A stretch of 23,439 nt of DNA from CAINDI01 sp037127585 (GCA_037127585.1 JBAXYB010000043.1:1-23439), one strand, 5' to 3'; positions 7,890 through 17,103 are shown, counted from the stretch's first letter. Numbers and translations are program-made. Notes: a model not told the origin generated them from the sequence alone.

Positions 7890-10282
7890 AAACCCGTGTG
7901 CTAGCCCGAATCCTCGGTCGCGTTCAAGGCGTCGGTTTCCGACCGACGGTCTACCGGTACTCGACTCAGCTCGGGCTGGCCGGTTACGTCTGCAACAGTC
8001 CGGCGGGCGTCACGCTCGAAGTGGAAGGTGAAGACCTCAACGTCGGCATATTCTTCAATCGCCTTGCCGGCACGCCACCACCGCAGTCGGTCATCGAGAA
8101 CATCGAGAAACGAGTGCTCGGTGCAAAAGGCTACGAACGCTTCGAGGTGATCGAGTCCGAGCCCGATGGCGACGTGGCGGTGCACATCACGCCCGACCTC
8201 GCGCTCTGTGACGATTGCGCGCGCGAACTCCTCGACCCGCACGACCGCCGGTATGGGTATTCGTTCACGAATTGCACCAACTGCGGCCCGCGTTTCACGA
8301 TCATCCGCGATTTGCCGTACGACCGCGCGAAAACGTCGATGGCCGAGTTCAAGATGTGCGCGCCGTGCGAACACGAGTATCACAACCCGAGCGACCGGCG
8401 GTTTCACGCGCAGCCCGATGCCTGCCCGAAATGCGGTCCACAACTGAAGTTGCTTGTGGCCGGCGGCATTGACGAGTCGCGCGACCCGCTAAAGAAAGCC
8501 CAGGAACTTCTCCGCCGTGGAAAGATCGTCGCCATTAAAAGCCTCGGCGGCTATCACCTCGCGTGCGATGCGTTGAGCAACGACAGCGTCACGCGACTGC
8601 GGAAACGGAAACATCGCGCCGGCAAGCCGCTGGCCGTGATGTTCCGCGACATCGCAACGCTCAAGCAGTATTGCGTGGTGAGCGAAGCCGAGGAAGCGGA
8701 GTTGCATTCGTCGGCGCATCCGATCGTCATCGTCCGTTCCGGTGTGGGAGCGGCGTCCCCGCCGCGATCTTGCCGAACCGGTCGCGGCGGGGAAGCCGCT
8801 CCCACATCTCGTGGTGAAACCGGCAGGCTAGCTCGCGCCATCGCGCCGGACACAGCGACCATTGGCGCGTTCCTGCCCTACACGCCGCTCCATCTGCTCT
8901 TGCTCCAAGAATTTGATGCGCTGGTCATGACGTCCGGCAATTTTACTGACGAGCCGATCGTCAGCGACGAAGTGGAGTTACCGCGTTTGCTGGGGTCAAT
9001 CGCCGACGCAGCGCTGATCCATAACCGGCCGATCGTCCACAAGTGCGACGATTCGGTCGTGCGCGTGGTCAATGGCCAGCGGCAATTCTTCCGGCGCGCG
9101 CGCGGTTTTGCGCCAAATGCGATTCGGTTTGCGAAAGATTCACCGGAGATTATCGCCGTGGGCGGAGAGCTGAAGAGCGCATTCTGTCTCGCGCGGGACG
9201 GCAACGCGTTTCTCTCGCAGCACATTGGGGATCTAAAGGATTTCAAGACGTACAACTATTTCGCGAGTGAAATCGCCGAGTGGCGGCGATTGATGCACGT
9301 CGAACCGACTGTGGTCGCTCACGACTTGCATCCGAGATATCTCTCGACCCGGTTCGCCAAAGAATTCGTCGCGTCGACCAAGATCGGCGTGCAGCATCAT
9401 CACGCACACATTGTCAGCGTGATGGCGGAACATGATCTGCATGACTTCGTGATTGGCGTCGCACTCGACGGGACCGGCTACGGAACGGATGGGACGATTT
9501 GGGGCGGGGAAGTGCTGGTGGCTGACCGAGCAGACTTCGAACGCGTTGCGCATTTCAAACAATACGCGCTGCCCGGCGGCGACAAGTCCGTGGAAGAACC
9601 GTGGCGCATGGCGGCGAGTGTTATGGAGGCTGAAGGGCTTGGCAAACCAACCAAGCGGACGCAGCCGCTTCTCAAGATGATCGAGGCCGGGTTCAACTCG
9701 CCGCTGACGTCCAGCGCTGGGCGGTTGTTCGATGCCGTGGCGGCAATTCTCGGGTTATGCGATGAGACGGAGTACGAAGCGCAAGCCGCCATCCGTCTGG
9801 AAGCTGTCGCCGACGTGACGATCGAGGCGAAGTATCCGTTCGAGATCGCCTTCCATCAACAGCCGTGGGTGATGAACTTCGGGCCGATGTTGTGGCAAAT
9901 CTTTGCCGACAAACGCGCGGGAGTGCCGGTCAGCGAAATCGCGGCGAAATTCCATAACACCATCGCCGCGTCGGTTGTGCAGACGTGCCGGTTTATCCGT
10001 GGTCAACGCAACCTCAATACCGTCGCGCCCTCTGGCGGGGTCTTCCAGAACGAACTCCTCCTGCGGCGGCTGGTCGAGAGTTTGCAGCGAAACTGTTTCA
10101 AGGTTTACACCAACAATCGCGTACCACCGAACGACGGCGGACTGGCGTTGGGCCAGGTCGCAATTGCGGCTGCCCGTCTGTCACGGTGTGGGAGCGGCGT
10201 CCCCGCCGCGACCGGCTTGAAGGGCCTCACCAACAATCGCGGCGGGGACGCCGCTCCCACAAACGAGGGACTATGTGCTTAG
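7886..10282 (+). CDS. hypF: carbamoyltransferase HypF (with two repeat-derived insertions)
   Basis: HypF makes the carbamoyl group that becomes the cyanide ligands of the NiFe site, passing it to HypE. Domains in order are: acylphosphatase ('GRVQGVGFRP', from residue 11); paired zinc fingers (CxxC motifs around 110-190); a YrdC-like domain; and a Kae1-like domain with 'HHHAHIVSVMAEHD' near residue 503. The C-terminal 'NDGGLALGQ' motif is also present. At 798 residues it is about 50 longer than E. coli HypF. The excess is explained by two palindromic repeats read as protein: one at about residues 286-307 between 'HPIVIVR' and 'APDTATIGAFLPYTPLH', the other forming the tail after 'GQVAIAAARL'. 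Neither breaks the frame. Its stop lies inside hypC. Confidence 0.93.
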   Translation: MKTRVLARILGRVQGVGFRPTVYRYSTQLGLAGYVCNSPAGVTLEVEGEDLNVGIFFNRLAGTPPPQSVIENIEKRVLGAKGYERFEVIESEPDGDVAVHITPDLALCDDCARELLDPHDRRYGYSFTNCTNCGPRFTIIRDLPYDRAKTSMAEFKMCAPCEHEYHNPSDRRFHAQPDACPKCGPQLKLLVAGGIDESRDPLKKAQELLRRGKIVAIKSLGGYHLACDALSNDSVTRLRKRKHRAGKPLAVMFRDIATLKQYCVVSEAEEAELHSSAHPIVIVRSGVGAASPPRSCRTGRGGEAAPTSRGETGRLARAIAPDTATIGAFLPYTPLHLLLLQEFDALVMTSGNFTDEPIVSDEVELPRLLGSIADAALIHNRPIVHKCDDSVVRVVNGQRQFFRRARGFAPNAIRFAKDSPEIIAVGGELKSAFCLARDGNAFLSQHIGDLKDFKTYNYFASEIAEWRRLMHVEPTVVAHDLHPRYLSTRFAKEFVASTKIGVQHHHAHIVSVMAEHDLHDFVIGVALDGTGYGTDGTIWGGEVLVADRADFERVAHFKQYALPGGDKSVEEPWRMAASVMEAEGLGKPTKRTQPLLKMIEAGFNSPLTSSAGRLFDAVAAILGLCDETEYEAQAAIRLEAVADVTIEAKYPFEIAFHQQPWVMNFGPMLWQIFADKRAGVPVSEIAAKFHNTIAASVVQTCRFIRGQRNLNTVAPSGGVFQNELLLRRLVESLQRNCFKVYTNNRVPPNDGGLALGQVAIAAARLSRCGSGVPAATGLKGLTNNRGGDAAPTNEGLCA
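8743..8806. repeat. paired palindromic repeat (REPIN-like) inside hypF
   Basis: Two 25-nt arms, 8743-8767 and 8782-8806, are inverted copies matching at 24 of 25 positions, separated by 14 nt. The left arm folds on itself as GCGGCG-TCCC-CGCCGC. The element is read in frame as an extra loop of HypF. The arms match those of the element at 10187-10261. Confidence 0.85.
10187..10261. repeat. paired palindromic repeat (REPIN-like) at the hypF 3' end
   Basis: The arms 10187-10211 and 10237-10261 are perfect 25-nt inverted copies with a 25-nt spacer. The left arm is identical to the left arm at 8743-8767. The element begins just after the conserved end of HypF and supplies most of the last 30 codons of that gene. 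It ends 11 bp before the hypC start codon. Confidence 0.9.
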
Positions 10283-10482
10283 CCGTACCGGCTCGCATCG
10301 TGGAGTTGCGTGAAACAACCGCGACGATTTCCGTCGCTGGCGCGTTGCGCGACGTGGACGTGTCGCTGATCGATGAACCGCGGCTCGGGGATTACGTGTT
10401 GGTGCATGCCGGGTTTGCGATTCACAAGTGGGAACAGAGCGAAGTGGACGAATTGGAAGAGATTCGCGGGGTGTCGGCATGA
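10273..10482 (+). CDS. hypC: hydrogenase maturation chaperone HypC
   Basis: HypC is a small chaperone that works with HypD to assemble and deliver the Fe(CN)2CO unit to the large subunit. The 69-residue protein starts with the invariant 'MCLAVPARIV', whose Cys2 is essential in the family, and contains the expected 'GDYVLVHAGFAI' strand. A GAGG ribosome binding site at 10265-10268 precedes the ATG, directly downstream of the palindromic repeat. The start overlaps the last 10 bases of hypF, and the stop overlaps the hypD start. Confidence 0.95.
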   Translation: MCLAVPARIVELRETTATISVAGALRDVDVSLIDEPRLGDYVLVHAGFAIHKWEQSEVDELEEIRGVSA

Positions 10483-11549
10483 TGAAGCTGCCACTAGCCG
10501 AGATCGCTGCGCTGGCGCAACAGGTCGCGCGACCGATGCAGTTCATGGAGGTTTGCGGGACGCACACGATGGCGGCATACCGGTCGGGGTTGCATCAGCT
10601 CTTGCCGGCGAATGTCCGGCTCATTTCTGGGCCGGGCTGCCCGGTCTGTGTGACCGATCAGAGTTACATCGACGCCGCGATTGATCTGGCCGGTCATCCT
10701 GATGTGATCGTGGCGACGTTCGGCGATCTGGTGCGCGTGCCCGGCAGCGATTCGTCGCTGGAACAGGAACGAGCGGCGGGTGCGCAGGTTCGTATTGTGT
10801 ATTCGCCGAGCGATGCGCTGGTGTTGGCGCGGGAATGTCCGTCGAAGAAAGTTGTGTTTCTCGGGATCGGTTTTGAGACGACTGCGCCGACGGTGGCGTG
10901 GGCGATCCGGCAGGCGGCGGAGGAGAATCTGAAAAACTTCTTCGTGTTGTGCGCTCACAAAACGATGCCGCAAGCGATGGACGCGTTGCTGCGCGGTCAT
11001 GAGGTCAAGATTGATGGTTTCCTTTGTCCCGGTCACGTCAGCGTGATTACCGGGGCGCAGCTCTACCGGTTTATCTGCGAGCAATACAAAATTCCGTGCG
11101 TCGTGACCGGCTTTGAGCCGTGGGATATTTTGTCGGGCATCAAAATGTTGTTGCAGCAGCATGTCGACGGCCGGGCCGAGGTTGAGAACGAATACAGCCG
11201 GTCAGTCTCCGAAGCCGGTAATCTGGCGGCGCAGGAGTTGTTGGCGCGCGTGTTCGAGCCGTGCGACGTGAGCTGGCGTGGGTTGGGGACGATTGCCGGC
11301 AGTGGGTTGCGGATCCGGCAAGAGTTCGCGCGGTTCGACGCGACGGTGGCGCTCGATGTGGTTTTCCCGCGGACGCGAGTGCACCCGGGGTGTTTGTGCG
11401 GCGCGGTGTTGCGCGGGGTGGCGACGCCGTTGGATTGCCGGTTGTTTGGGCGGAAGTGTTCGCCGCTGCATCCGGTCGGGCCGTGCATGGTGTCGAGCGA
11501 GGGTGCGTGTGCGGCGTCTTACAAATATGAAAAGAGGGCCGCGGCGTGA
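10479..11549 (+). CDS. hypD: hydrogenase maturation iron-sulfur protein HypD
   Basis: HypD is the scaffold on which iron receives its CN and CO ligands. Conserved motifs are C26-G-T-H-T, G-P-G-C54-P-V-C57, 'FGDLVRVPGS', 'GFETTAPT' and 'CPGHVSVITG'. The C-terminal cysteine-rich part ('HPGCLCGAVLRG' through 'GACAASYKY') binds the [4Fe-4S] cluster. At 356 residues it is of normal length. Two adjacent ATG codons (10479 and 10482) could start it; both overlap the hypC stop, and I chose the first. Confidence 0.95.
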   Translation: MMKLPLAEIAALAQQVARPMQFMEVCGTHTMAAYRSGLHQLLPANVRLISGPGCPVCVTDQSYIDAAIDLAGHPDVIVATFGDLVRVPGSDSSLEQERAAGAQVRIVYSPSDALVLARECPSKKVVFLGIGFETTAPTVAWAIRQAAEENLKNFFVLCAHKTMPQAMDALLRGHEVKIDGFLCPGHVSVITGAQLYRFICEQYKIPCVVTGFEPWDILSGIKMLLQQHVDGRAEVENEYSRSVSEAGNLAAQELLARVFEPCDVSWRGLGTIAGSGLRIRQEFARFDATVALDVVFPRTRVHPGCLCGAVLRGVATPLDCRLFGRKCSPLHPVGPCMVSSEGACAASYKYEKRAAA

Positions 11550-12541
11550 ACCGGATCCTCTTGGCACACGGCGGCGGCGGGTCGCTGACTCAGGAATTGG
11601 TTCAACAGATGTTTGTGCCGGCTTTTAAGATGCGGTCGCTCGATGACGCGGCGGTTTTGGGGGTAGACCGAGTGCGGCTGGCGTTTACGACGGATAGCTA
11701 CGTCGTGAAGCCGTACGTGTTTCCGGGCGGCGATATTGGCCGGCTCGCGGTTTGCGGCACGGTCAATGATCTCGCTGTGCAAGGCGCGCAGCCGTTGTGG
11801 ATGAGCTTGAGTTTCATTTTGGAAGAAGGTCTGCCACTGGCGGATTTGGAAACCATCGTTGCGTCCATCAAGACCGCGGCCACTGAGGCCGGCGTGGAGA
11901 TCGTGACCGGCGACACGAAGGTCGTCGAACGCGGCAAGTGCGAAGGTTTGTATATCAACACCGCCGGCATCGGGCGCGTGGCGGGCCGCCGGTCGGTGAG
12001 TCATGCCGGGGCGCGGGCTGGGGATGTGGTGTTGCTCAACGGACCGCTGGCCGAACACGGCGTGGCGGTGATGAGCCGGCGCGAGGGCATTGTGTTTCAG
12101 ACGAGCGTGGTGAGTGACTGCGCGCCGGTCTGGCCGTTGGTGAAGGCGATTTTGGATTCCAATGCGGAGATCCACACGCTGCGCGATCCGACGCGGGGCG
12201 GGGTGGCCGGGGCGCTCAACGATATTGCGGTGGCGTCGGGCGTTGGGATTCGGCTTGAGGAGAAAGCGCTGCCGATCGGCCGGGAAGTTCGCGGTGCGTG
12301 TGATCTGCTCGGGCTCGACCCGTTGACGATTGCAAATGAAGGGAAGCTGTTGGTGATTTGCCGGGGCAGCGACGCCGACCGCGTGTTGGCGACGATGAAA
12401 CGGCAGCCACTCGGCCGGCGGTCGGTCGTGATTGGCGAAGTGATTGAGAAACCCAAAGGAATGGTGTTGTTGCACACCACCATCGGCGGCGAACGCATCG
12501 TGGATATGCCCACGGGCGAGGATCTGCCACGGATTTGCTAA
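11546..12541 (+). CDS. hypE: thiocarboxamide dehydratase HypE
   Basis: HypE converts the carbamoyl group received from HypF into thiocyanate on its C-terminal cysteine, then hands cyanide to the HypCD complex. The AIRS-type ATP-binding fold is indicated by the N-terminal 'AHGGGGSLTQELVQQMF', 'DDAAVL' and 'GGDIGRLAVCGTVNDLA'. The protein ends in the diagnostic P-R-I-C with Cys331 last. The GTG start overlaps the hypD stop (GTGA). It is 331 residues, the usual length. Only 7 bp separate it from nifJ. Confidence 0.95.
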   Translation: MNRILLAHGGGGSLTQELVQQMFVPAFKMRSLDDAAVLGVDRVRLAFTTDSYVVKPYVFPGGDIGRLAVCGTVNDLAVQGAQPLWMSLSFILEEGLPLADLETIVASIKTAATEAGVEIVTGDTKVVERGKCEGLYINTAGIGRVAGRRSVSHAGARAGDVVLLNGPLAEHGVAVMSRREGIVFQTSVVSDCAPVWPLVKAILDSNAEIHTLRDPTRGGVAGALNDIAVASGVGIRLEEKALPIGREVRGACDLLGLDPLTIANEGKLLVICRGSDADRVLATMKRQPLGRRSVVIGEVIEKPKGMVLLHTTIGGERIVDMPTGEDLPRIC

Positions 12542-12548
12542 AGGAATT

Positions 12549-15500
12549 ATGAGCACGACAAAACGGAAGTTTGTAACGATGGATGGCAACGAGGCGGTCG
12601 CCCATGTGGCGTTCCGCACCAACGAGGTGATCGCGATTTATCCGATCACGCCGTCGTCGCCGATGGGCGAGTGGGCCGACGAATGGGCCGCGAAAACGCT
12701 CCCGAACATTTGGGGCACAGTGCCGTCGGTGATCGAGTTGCAGAGCGAAGCGGGCGCGGCCGGGACGGTGCACGGCGCGCTGCAGACCGGGTCGCTGACA
12801 ACGACGTTCACGGCGTCGCAGGGGTTGCTGTTGATGATCCCGAATATGTTCAAGATTGCCGGCGAACTGACGCCGGTCGTCTTCCACATCGCGGCCCGCG
12901 CGGTCGCGACGCATGCGCTCTCCATCTTCGGCGATCATTCGGACGTGATGTCCGTACGCTCGACCGGCTGGGCGATGCTGTGCTCGAACTCAGTGCAGGA
13001 AGCGATGGATCTCGCGTTGATCTCGCAGACTGCGACGCTCGAATCACGCGTGCCGTTCCTGCATTTCTTCGACGGCTTCCGGACATCGCACGAAGTCGCG
13101 AAAGTCGAACTGCTCACGGAAGACGATATGCGCGCGATGATCGACGACGATCTCGTGCTCGCACATCGTAGTCGCGGCCTGACGCCTGACCGGCCCGTGT
13201 TGCGTGGCACGGCGCAGAACCCGGACGTGTTCTTCCAAGCGCGAGAAGGCTGCAATCCATTTTACGCCGCGTGCCCGGACATCGTGCAGAACGCGATGGA
13301 CAAGTTCGCCGGGCTGACCGGCCGGCAATACAAGCTCTTCGAGTATTACGGCGCACCGGATGCCGAGCGCGTGATTGTGATTATGGGCTCGGGCTGCGAA
13401 GCCGCGCTGGAGACGGTGGATTTCTTGAAGGGCAAGATCGGCGTGCTGAAAGTGCGATTGTACCGGCCGTTTGATTCCGCGCGGTTTGTCGCGGCGTTAC
13501 CGGCCTCGGTGAAATCGCTAGTCGTGCTTGACCGGACGAAAGAGCCGGGCGCGACCGGCGAGCCGTTGTATCAAGACATCGTGACGGCGCTTACCGAGCA
13601 AGGCCGGAAGATACCGGTGCTCGGCGGCCGGTATGGGTTGTCGTCGAAGGAATTCACGCCGGCCATGGTCAAGGCCGTCTTTGAAACCAACAAGAATCAT
13701 TTCACAGTCGGCATCAACGATGACGTGAGCCACACGAGCATCGCGTTCGATCCGCAGTTCTCGACCGAATCGGACAAGGTCGTGCGTGCGGTGTTCTACG
13801 GTCTCGGCGCGGACGGCACGGTCGGGGCGAACAAGAACTCGATCAAGATCATCGGCGAAGAGACGAACAATTTTGCCCAAGGCTATTTCGTCTACGACTC
13901 GAAGAAGTCCGGCTCAATGACGGTCTCGCATCTGCGGTTCGGGCCGGAGCCGATTCGTTCGACGTATCTGGTCACGAAAGCGAATTTCGTGGCGTGTCAT
14001 CAGCCGATCTTCCTGGAGCGGTACGACATGTTGAAGGACTCTGTGCCGGGCGGCACGTTCCTCTTGAATACTCCGTTTGGCGCGGACGTGATCTGGGGCA
14101 AGCTGCCGCGCCCGATTCAGCAATGCATCGTTGAGAAGAAATTGAAGTTTTACGTAATCGACGCGGTGAAGGTCGCGCACAACAGCGGCATGGGCGGGCG
14201 CATCAACACGGTGATGCAGGTTTGTTTCTTCGCGATCTCCGGCGTGTTGCCGAAGGATGAAGCGATCAACGCGATCAAGTATTCGATCAAGAAGACCTAC
14301 GGCAAGAAGGGGGACGAGATCGTCAACATGAACCTCAAGGCCGTGGACTCGACGTTGGAGCACATGCACCAAGTGGTCGTGCCGGCTTTCGCGAGCAGCG
14401 ATCTGGCGTTTGCGCCGCCGGTCTCCAAAGACGCGCCGGCATTTGTCCGCGACGTTCTCGGCGAAATCATTGCCGGGCGCGGCGATCTGTTGCCGACGAG
14501 TGCGCTGCCGGTTGATGGCACGTTCCCGCTCGGGACGGCCCGGTATGAGAAGCGGAACATCGCGCTAGAAATCCCGGTCTGGGACGCGAACGTCTGCATT
14601 CAATGCGGGAAGTGCGCGATGGTTTGTCCGCATGCCGTGATTCGCGCGAAAGTTTATGAGCCGTTGACGACGATGCCGGCCACTTTCAAGTCCACCGCCG
14701 CGCGCGATAAGGATTGGAAGGAGACCGGGTTGCAGTTCACGATTCAGGTCGCGCCGGAAGATTGTACGGGCTGCGCGCTGTGCGTGGACGTCTGCCCGGC
14801 GAAGAACAAGAGTGAGCCGCGACTCAAGGCGATCAACATGGCGGATCAACCGCCGATTCGCGAACAGGAAGTCGCCAACTGGGATTTCTTCCTGAAGATA
14901 CCGGAGCTCGACCGGCGGAAGATCAAAGTCGGCAGCATTCCGCATCAGCAGTTGCAGCAGCCGTTGTTTGAGTTCAGCGGCGCGTGCGCGGGTTGCGGCG
15001 AGACGCCGTATGTGAAGTTGATGAGCCAGTTGTTCGGTGACCGGCTGATCGTGGCGAATGCGACCGGCTGTTCGTCGATCTACGGCGGTAACTTGCCGAC
15101 GACGCCGTGGACGGTGAACGCGGATGGCCGCGGGCCGGCCTGGTGCAATTCGCTGTTCGAGGATAACGCGGAGTTTGGGCTGGGCTTCCGCGTGTCGCTC
15201 GACAAACAACAGGAGTTTGCCGGTGAGCTGCTCAAGAAACACGCGAGCATCGTGGGCGATGACTTGGTCACCGCCATTCTGACTTCGCCGCAGTCTTCCG
15301 AAGCCGACATCTATGACCAACGCCAGCGCGTTGCCGCCGCGAAGGAGAAACTGAAAGGCGTCAGCACGCCAGCCGCGAAGTCGTTGGCGGGCGTGATCGA
15401 TATGTTGGTGAAGAAGAGCGTGTGGATCATGGGTGGCGATGGTTGGGCGTACGACATCGGGTTCGGCGGACTGGATCACGTGATGGCGAGTGGCCGGAAC

Positions 15501-16088
15501 GTGAACATCCTCGTGCTGGATACCGAGGTTTACTCGAATACCGGCGGGCAGATGTCGAAATCTACGCCGCGGGGCGCGGTGGCGAAGTTTGCGGCGAACG
15601 GCAAGACGCTTGGGAAAAAAGATCTCGGTCGGATCGCGATGACCTACGGGCATGTTTACGTGGCGAGCGTGGCGATGGGCGCGCGCGACGAGCACACACT
15701 GCGGACTTTCCTCGAAGCGGAAAGCTACGACGGACCGTCGTTGATCGTGGCCTACAGCCATTGCATCGCGCACGGCATCAACATGACCACGGCGATGCAG
15801 AACCAAAAAGCAGCAGTCAATTCCGCCCAGTGGCTGCTCTACCGGTATGACCCACGCCGCATCGCGATTGGCGAGAATCCGCTGCAACTGGATTCGCGCG
15901 CGCCGAAGCAGAAGGTCGAGGAGTTTATGATGATGGAGAACCGGTTCAAGATGTTGACCAAGAGCGATCCCGAGCGGGCGAAGGTGTTGTTCAAACAAGC
16001 GCAGTCGGACGCGGACAAACGCTTCAAACGTTTTGAGTATCTGGCGACGTGGAAACCCAGCGGCGAAGCCGCACCGAAGGAGGCATGA
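12549..16088 (+). CDS. nifJ: pyruvate:ferredoxin (flavodoxin) oxidoreductase
   Basis: This enzyme oxidises pyruvate with CoA to acetyl-CoA and CO2, reducing ferredoxin or flavodoxin. It is the full-length single-chain form (1179 residues). Visible features are 'YPITPSSPMGEWADEWA' at the N-terminus and two ferredoxin clusters (C683/686/689/693 and C739/742/745/749). The proximal cluster ligands are C813, C816, C841 and C1072, and the thiamine-diphosphate motif is 'GGDGWAYDIGFGGLDHV' near residue 963. The cysteine positions match the well-studied Desulfovibrio enzyme. The start at 12549 has AAGGA just upstream; a longer reading would run into hypE. It probably supplies reduced ferredoxin to the hydrogenase of the same operon. 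Confidence 0.96.
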   Translation: MSTTKRKFVTMDGNEAVAHVAFRTNEVIAIYPITPSSPMGEWADEWAAKTLPNIWGTVPSVIELQSEAGAAGTVHGALQTGSLTTTFTASQGLLLMIPNMFKIAGELTPVVFHIAARAVATHALSIFGDHSDVMSVRSTGWAMLCSNSVQEAMDLALISQTATLESRVPFLHFFDGFRTSHEVAKVELLTEDDMRAMIDDDLVLAHRSRGLTPDRPVLRGTAQNPDVFFQAREGCNPFYAACPDIVQNAMDKFAGLTGRQYKLFEYYGAPDAERVIVIMGSGCEAALETVDFLKGKIGVLKVRLYRPFDSARFVAALPASVKSLVVLDRTKEPGATGEPLYQDIVTALTEQGRKIPVLGGRYGLSSKEFTPAMVKAVFETNKNHFTVGINDDVSHTSIAFDPQFSTESDKVVRAVFYGLGADGTVGANKNSIKIIGEETNNFAQGYFVYDSKKSGSMTVSHLRFGPEPIRSTYLVTKANFVACHQPIFLERYDMLKDSVPGGTFLLNTPFGADVIWGKLPRPIQQCIVEKKLKFYVIDAVKVAHNSGMGGRINTVMQVCFFAISGVLPKDEAINAIKYSIKKTYGKKGDEIVNMNLKAVDSTLEHMHQVVVPAFASSDLAFAPPVSKDAPAFVRDVLGEIIAGRGDLLPTSALPVDGTFPLGTARYEKRNIALEIPVWDANVCIQCGKCAMVCPHAVIRAKVYEPLTTMPATFKSTAARDKDWKETGLQFTIQVAPEDCTGCALCVDVCPAKNKSEPRLKAINMADQPPIREQEVANWDFFLKIPELDRRKIKVGSIPHQQLQQPLFEFSGACAGCGETPYVKLMSQLFGDRLIVANATGCSSIYGGNLPTTPWTVNADGRGPAWCNSLFEDNAEFGLGFRVSLDKQQEFAGELLKKHASIVGDDLVTAILTSPQSSEADIYDQRQRVAAAKEKLKGVSTPAAKSLAGVIDMLVKKSVWIMGGDGWAYDIGFGGLDHVMASGRNVNILVLDTEVYSNTGGQMSKSTPRGAVAKFAANGKTLGKKDLGRIAMTYGHVYVASVAMGARDEHTLRTFLEAESYDGPSLIVAYSHCIAHGINMTTAMQNQKAAVNSAQWLLYRYDPRRIAIGENPLQLDSRAPKQKVEEFMMMENRFKMLTKSDPERAKVLFKQAQSDADKRFKRFEYLATWKPSGEAAPKEA

Positions 16089-16090
16089 TT

Positions 16091-17098
16091 ATGGACCTAC
16101 GAACTACATACATGGGCTTGTCGTTGAAGAATCCGCTGGTGGTATCAGCGTGTCAGCCGCTCTCGGACGAGATTGGCAAGATTCGCAAGATGGAGGATGC
16201 CGGCGCATCGGCGGTGGTATTGTACTCGTTGTTCGAGGAACAACTCCGGCTGGAGACGTACGAGCTGGACCATCATCTCAGCACCGGCACGAATTCGTTT
16301 TCGGAGGCGGCCTCGTATTTCCCCGAGCCGGCGGAATTCCAACTCGGCCCGCAAGAATATCTCGAACACATTCGCAAGGCCAAAGAAGCGGTGAAGATTC
16401 CGATCATCGCCAGTCTCAACGGCAGCACACTCGGCGGTTGGACGGATTTTGCAAAACAGATTCAGCAGGCCGGCGCCGATGCGCTGGAGTTGAACATCTA
16501 TTACATTCCAACCGACCTGGCGATCAGCGGCGCGGCGGTGGAGAAGACCTACATTGACATTCTTAAAGCCGTGAAGGGAGCGGTGAGCATCCCGGTCGCG
16601 GTCAAACTCAGTCCGTTCTTCAGCAACATGGCCAACATGGCCAAGCAACTCGATGATGCCGGCGCGGATGGATTGGTGTTCTTCAACCGGTTCTACCAGC
16701 CAGACCTCGACCTTGAAGCGCTCGAAGTCCAGCCGAGCGTGTTGCTCAGCACGGCCCAAGCGATCCGGTTGCCGCTGCGATGGATTGCGATGCTGCATGG
16801 CCGGCTCCGGGCCGATCTCGCCGCGACGAGTGGCGTTCACACCTCACGCGACGTGCTCAAGATGTTGATGGTGGGCGCGAACGTCACGGAGTTGTGTTCG
16901 GTCCTGATCGCGCGCGGCATCGATCACATTCAAGTCATCGAAGCCGGGCTGCGCGATTGGATGGGCGAACATTGGTACGACTCAGTCACGCAGTTGCAAG
17001 GCAGTATGAGTCAGTTGAAATGTCCTGATCCAAGCGCGTTCGAACGCGCCCAATACATGCGGGCGTTGGCCAATTACAAGCCCGCTTCCGGGAGGTGA
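16091..17098 (+). CDS. dihydroorotate dehydrogenase-like flavoprotein
   Basis: This is a TIM-barrel FMN-type protein of the dihydroorotate dehydrogenase superfamily, 335 residues long. Similarity is seen in 'LKNPLVVSACQPLSD', 'AGADALELNIYYIPTD', 'VAVKLSPFFSNM' and 'DDAGADGLVFFNRF'. In genuine PyrD the segment after the fourth strand is N-x-S-C-P-N. Here it is N-I-Y-Y-I-P, so the catalytic base and pyrimidine ligands are not conserved and orotate synthesis is unlikely. The ATG at 16091 has an AGGAGG site at 16078-16083 with good spacing; an ATG at 16085 overlapping the nifJ stop is less likely. Position right after nifJ suggests a redox role linked to pyruvate oxidation, which is inference. 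Confidence 0.8.
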   Translation: MDLRTTYMGLSLKNPLVVSACQPLSDEIGKIRKMEDAGASAVVLYSLFEEQLRLETYELDHHLSTGTNSFSEAASYFPEPAEFQLGPQEYLEHIRKAKEAVKIPIIASLNGSTLGGWTDFAKQIQQAGADALELNIYYIPTDLAISGAAVEKTYIDILKAVKGAVSIPVAVKLSPFFSNMANMAKQLDDAGADGLVFFNRFYQPDLDLEALEVQPSVLLSTAQAIRLPLRWIAMLHGRLRADLAATSGVHTSRDVLKMLMVGANVTELCSVLIARGIDHIQVIEAGLRDWMGEHWYDSVTQLQGSMSQLKCPDPSAFERAQYMRALANYKPASGR

Positions 17099-17103
17099 GA
17101 AAC

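Noticed and set aside
8743..8806. A frameshift or assembly error in hypF, suggested by the odd low-complexity residues
   Set aside because: The frame is intact on both sides and the extra residues are fully explained by a palindromic repeat also found elsewhere in the window.
14565..15998. Long open frame on the minus strand opposite nifJ (477 codons), and a similar one at 5219-6571
   Set aside because: Same reason: antisense to well-supported genes, with no domain or ribosome binding site support.
16091..17098. A true pyrimidine-biosynthetic pyrD
   Set aside because: The N-x-S-C-P-N substrate motif is absent and the context is pyruvate and hydrogen metabolism.
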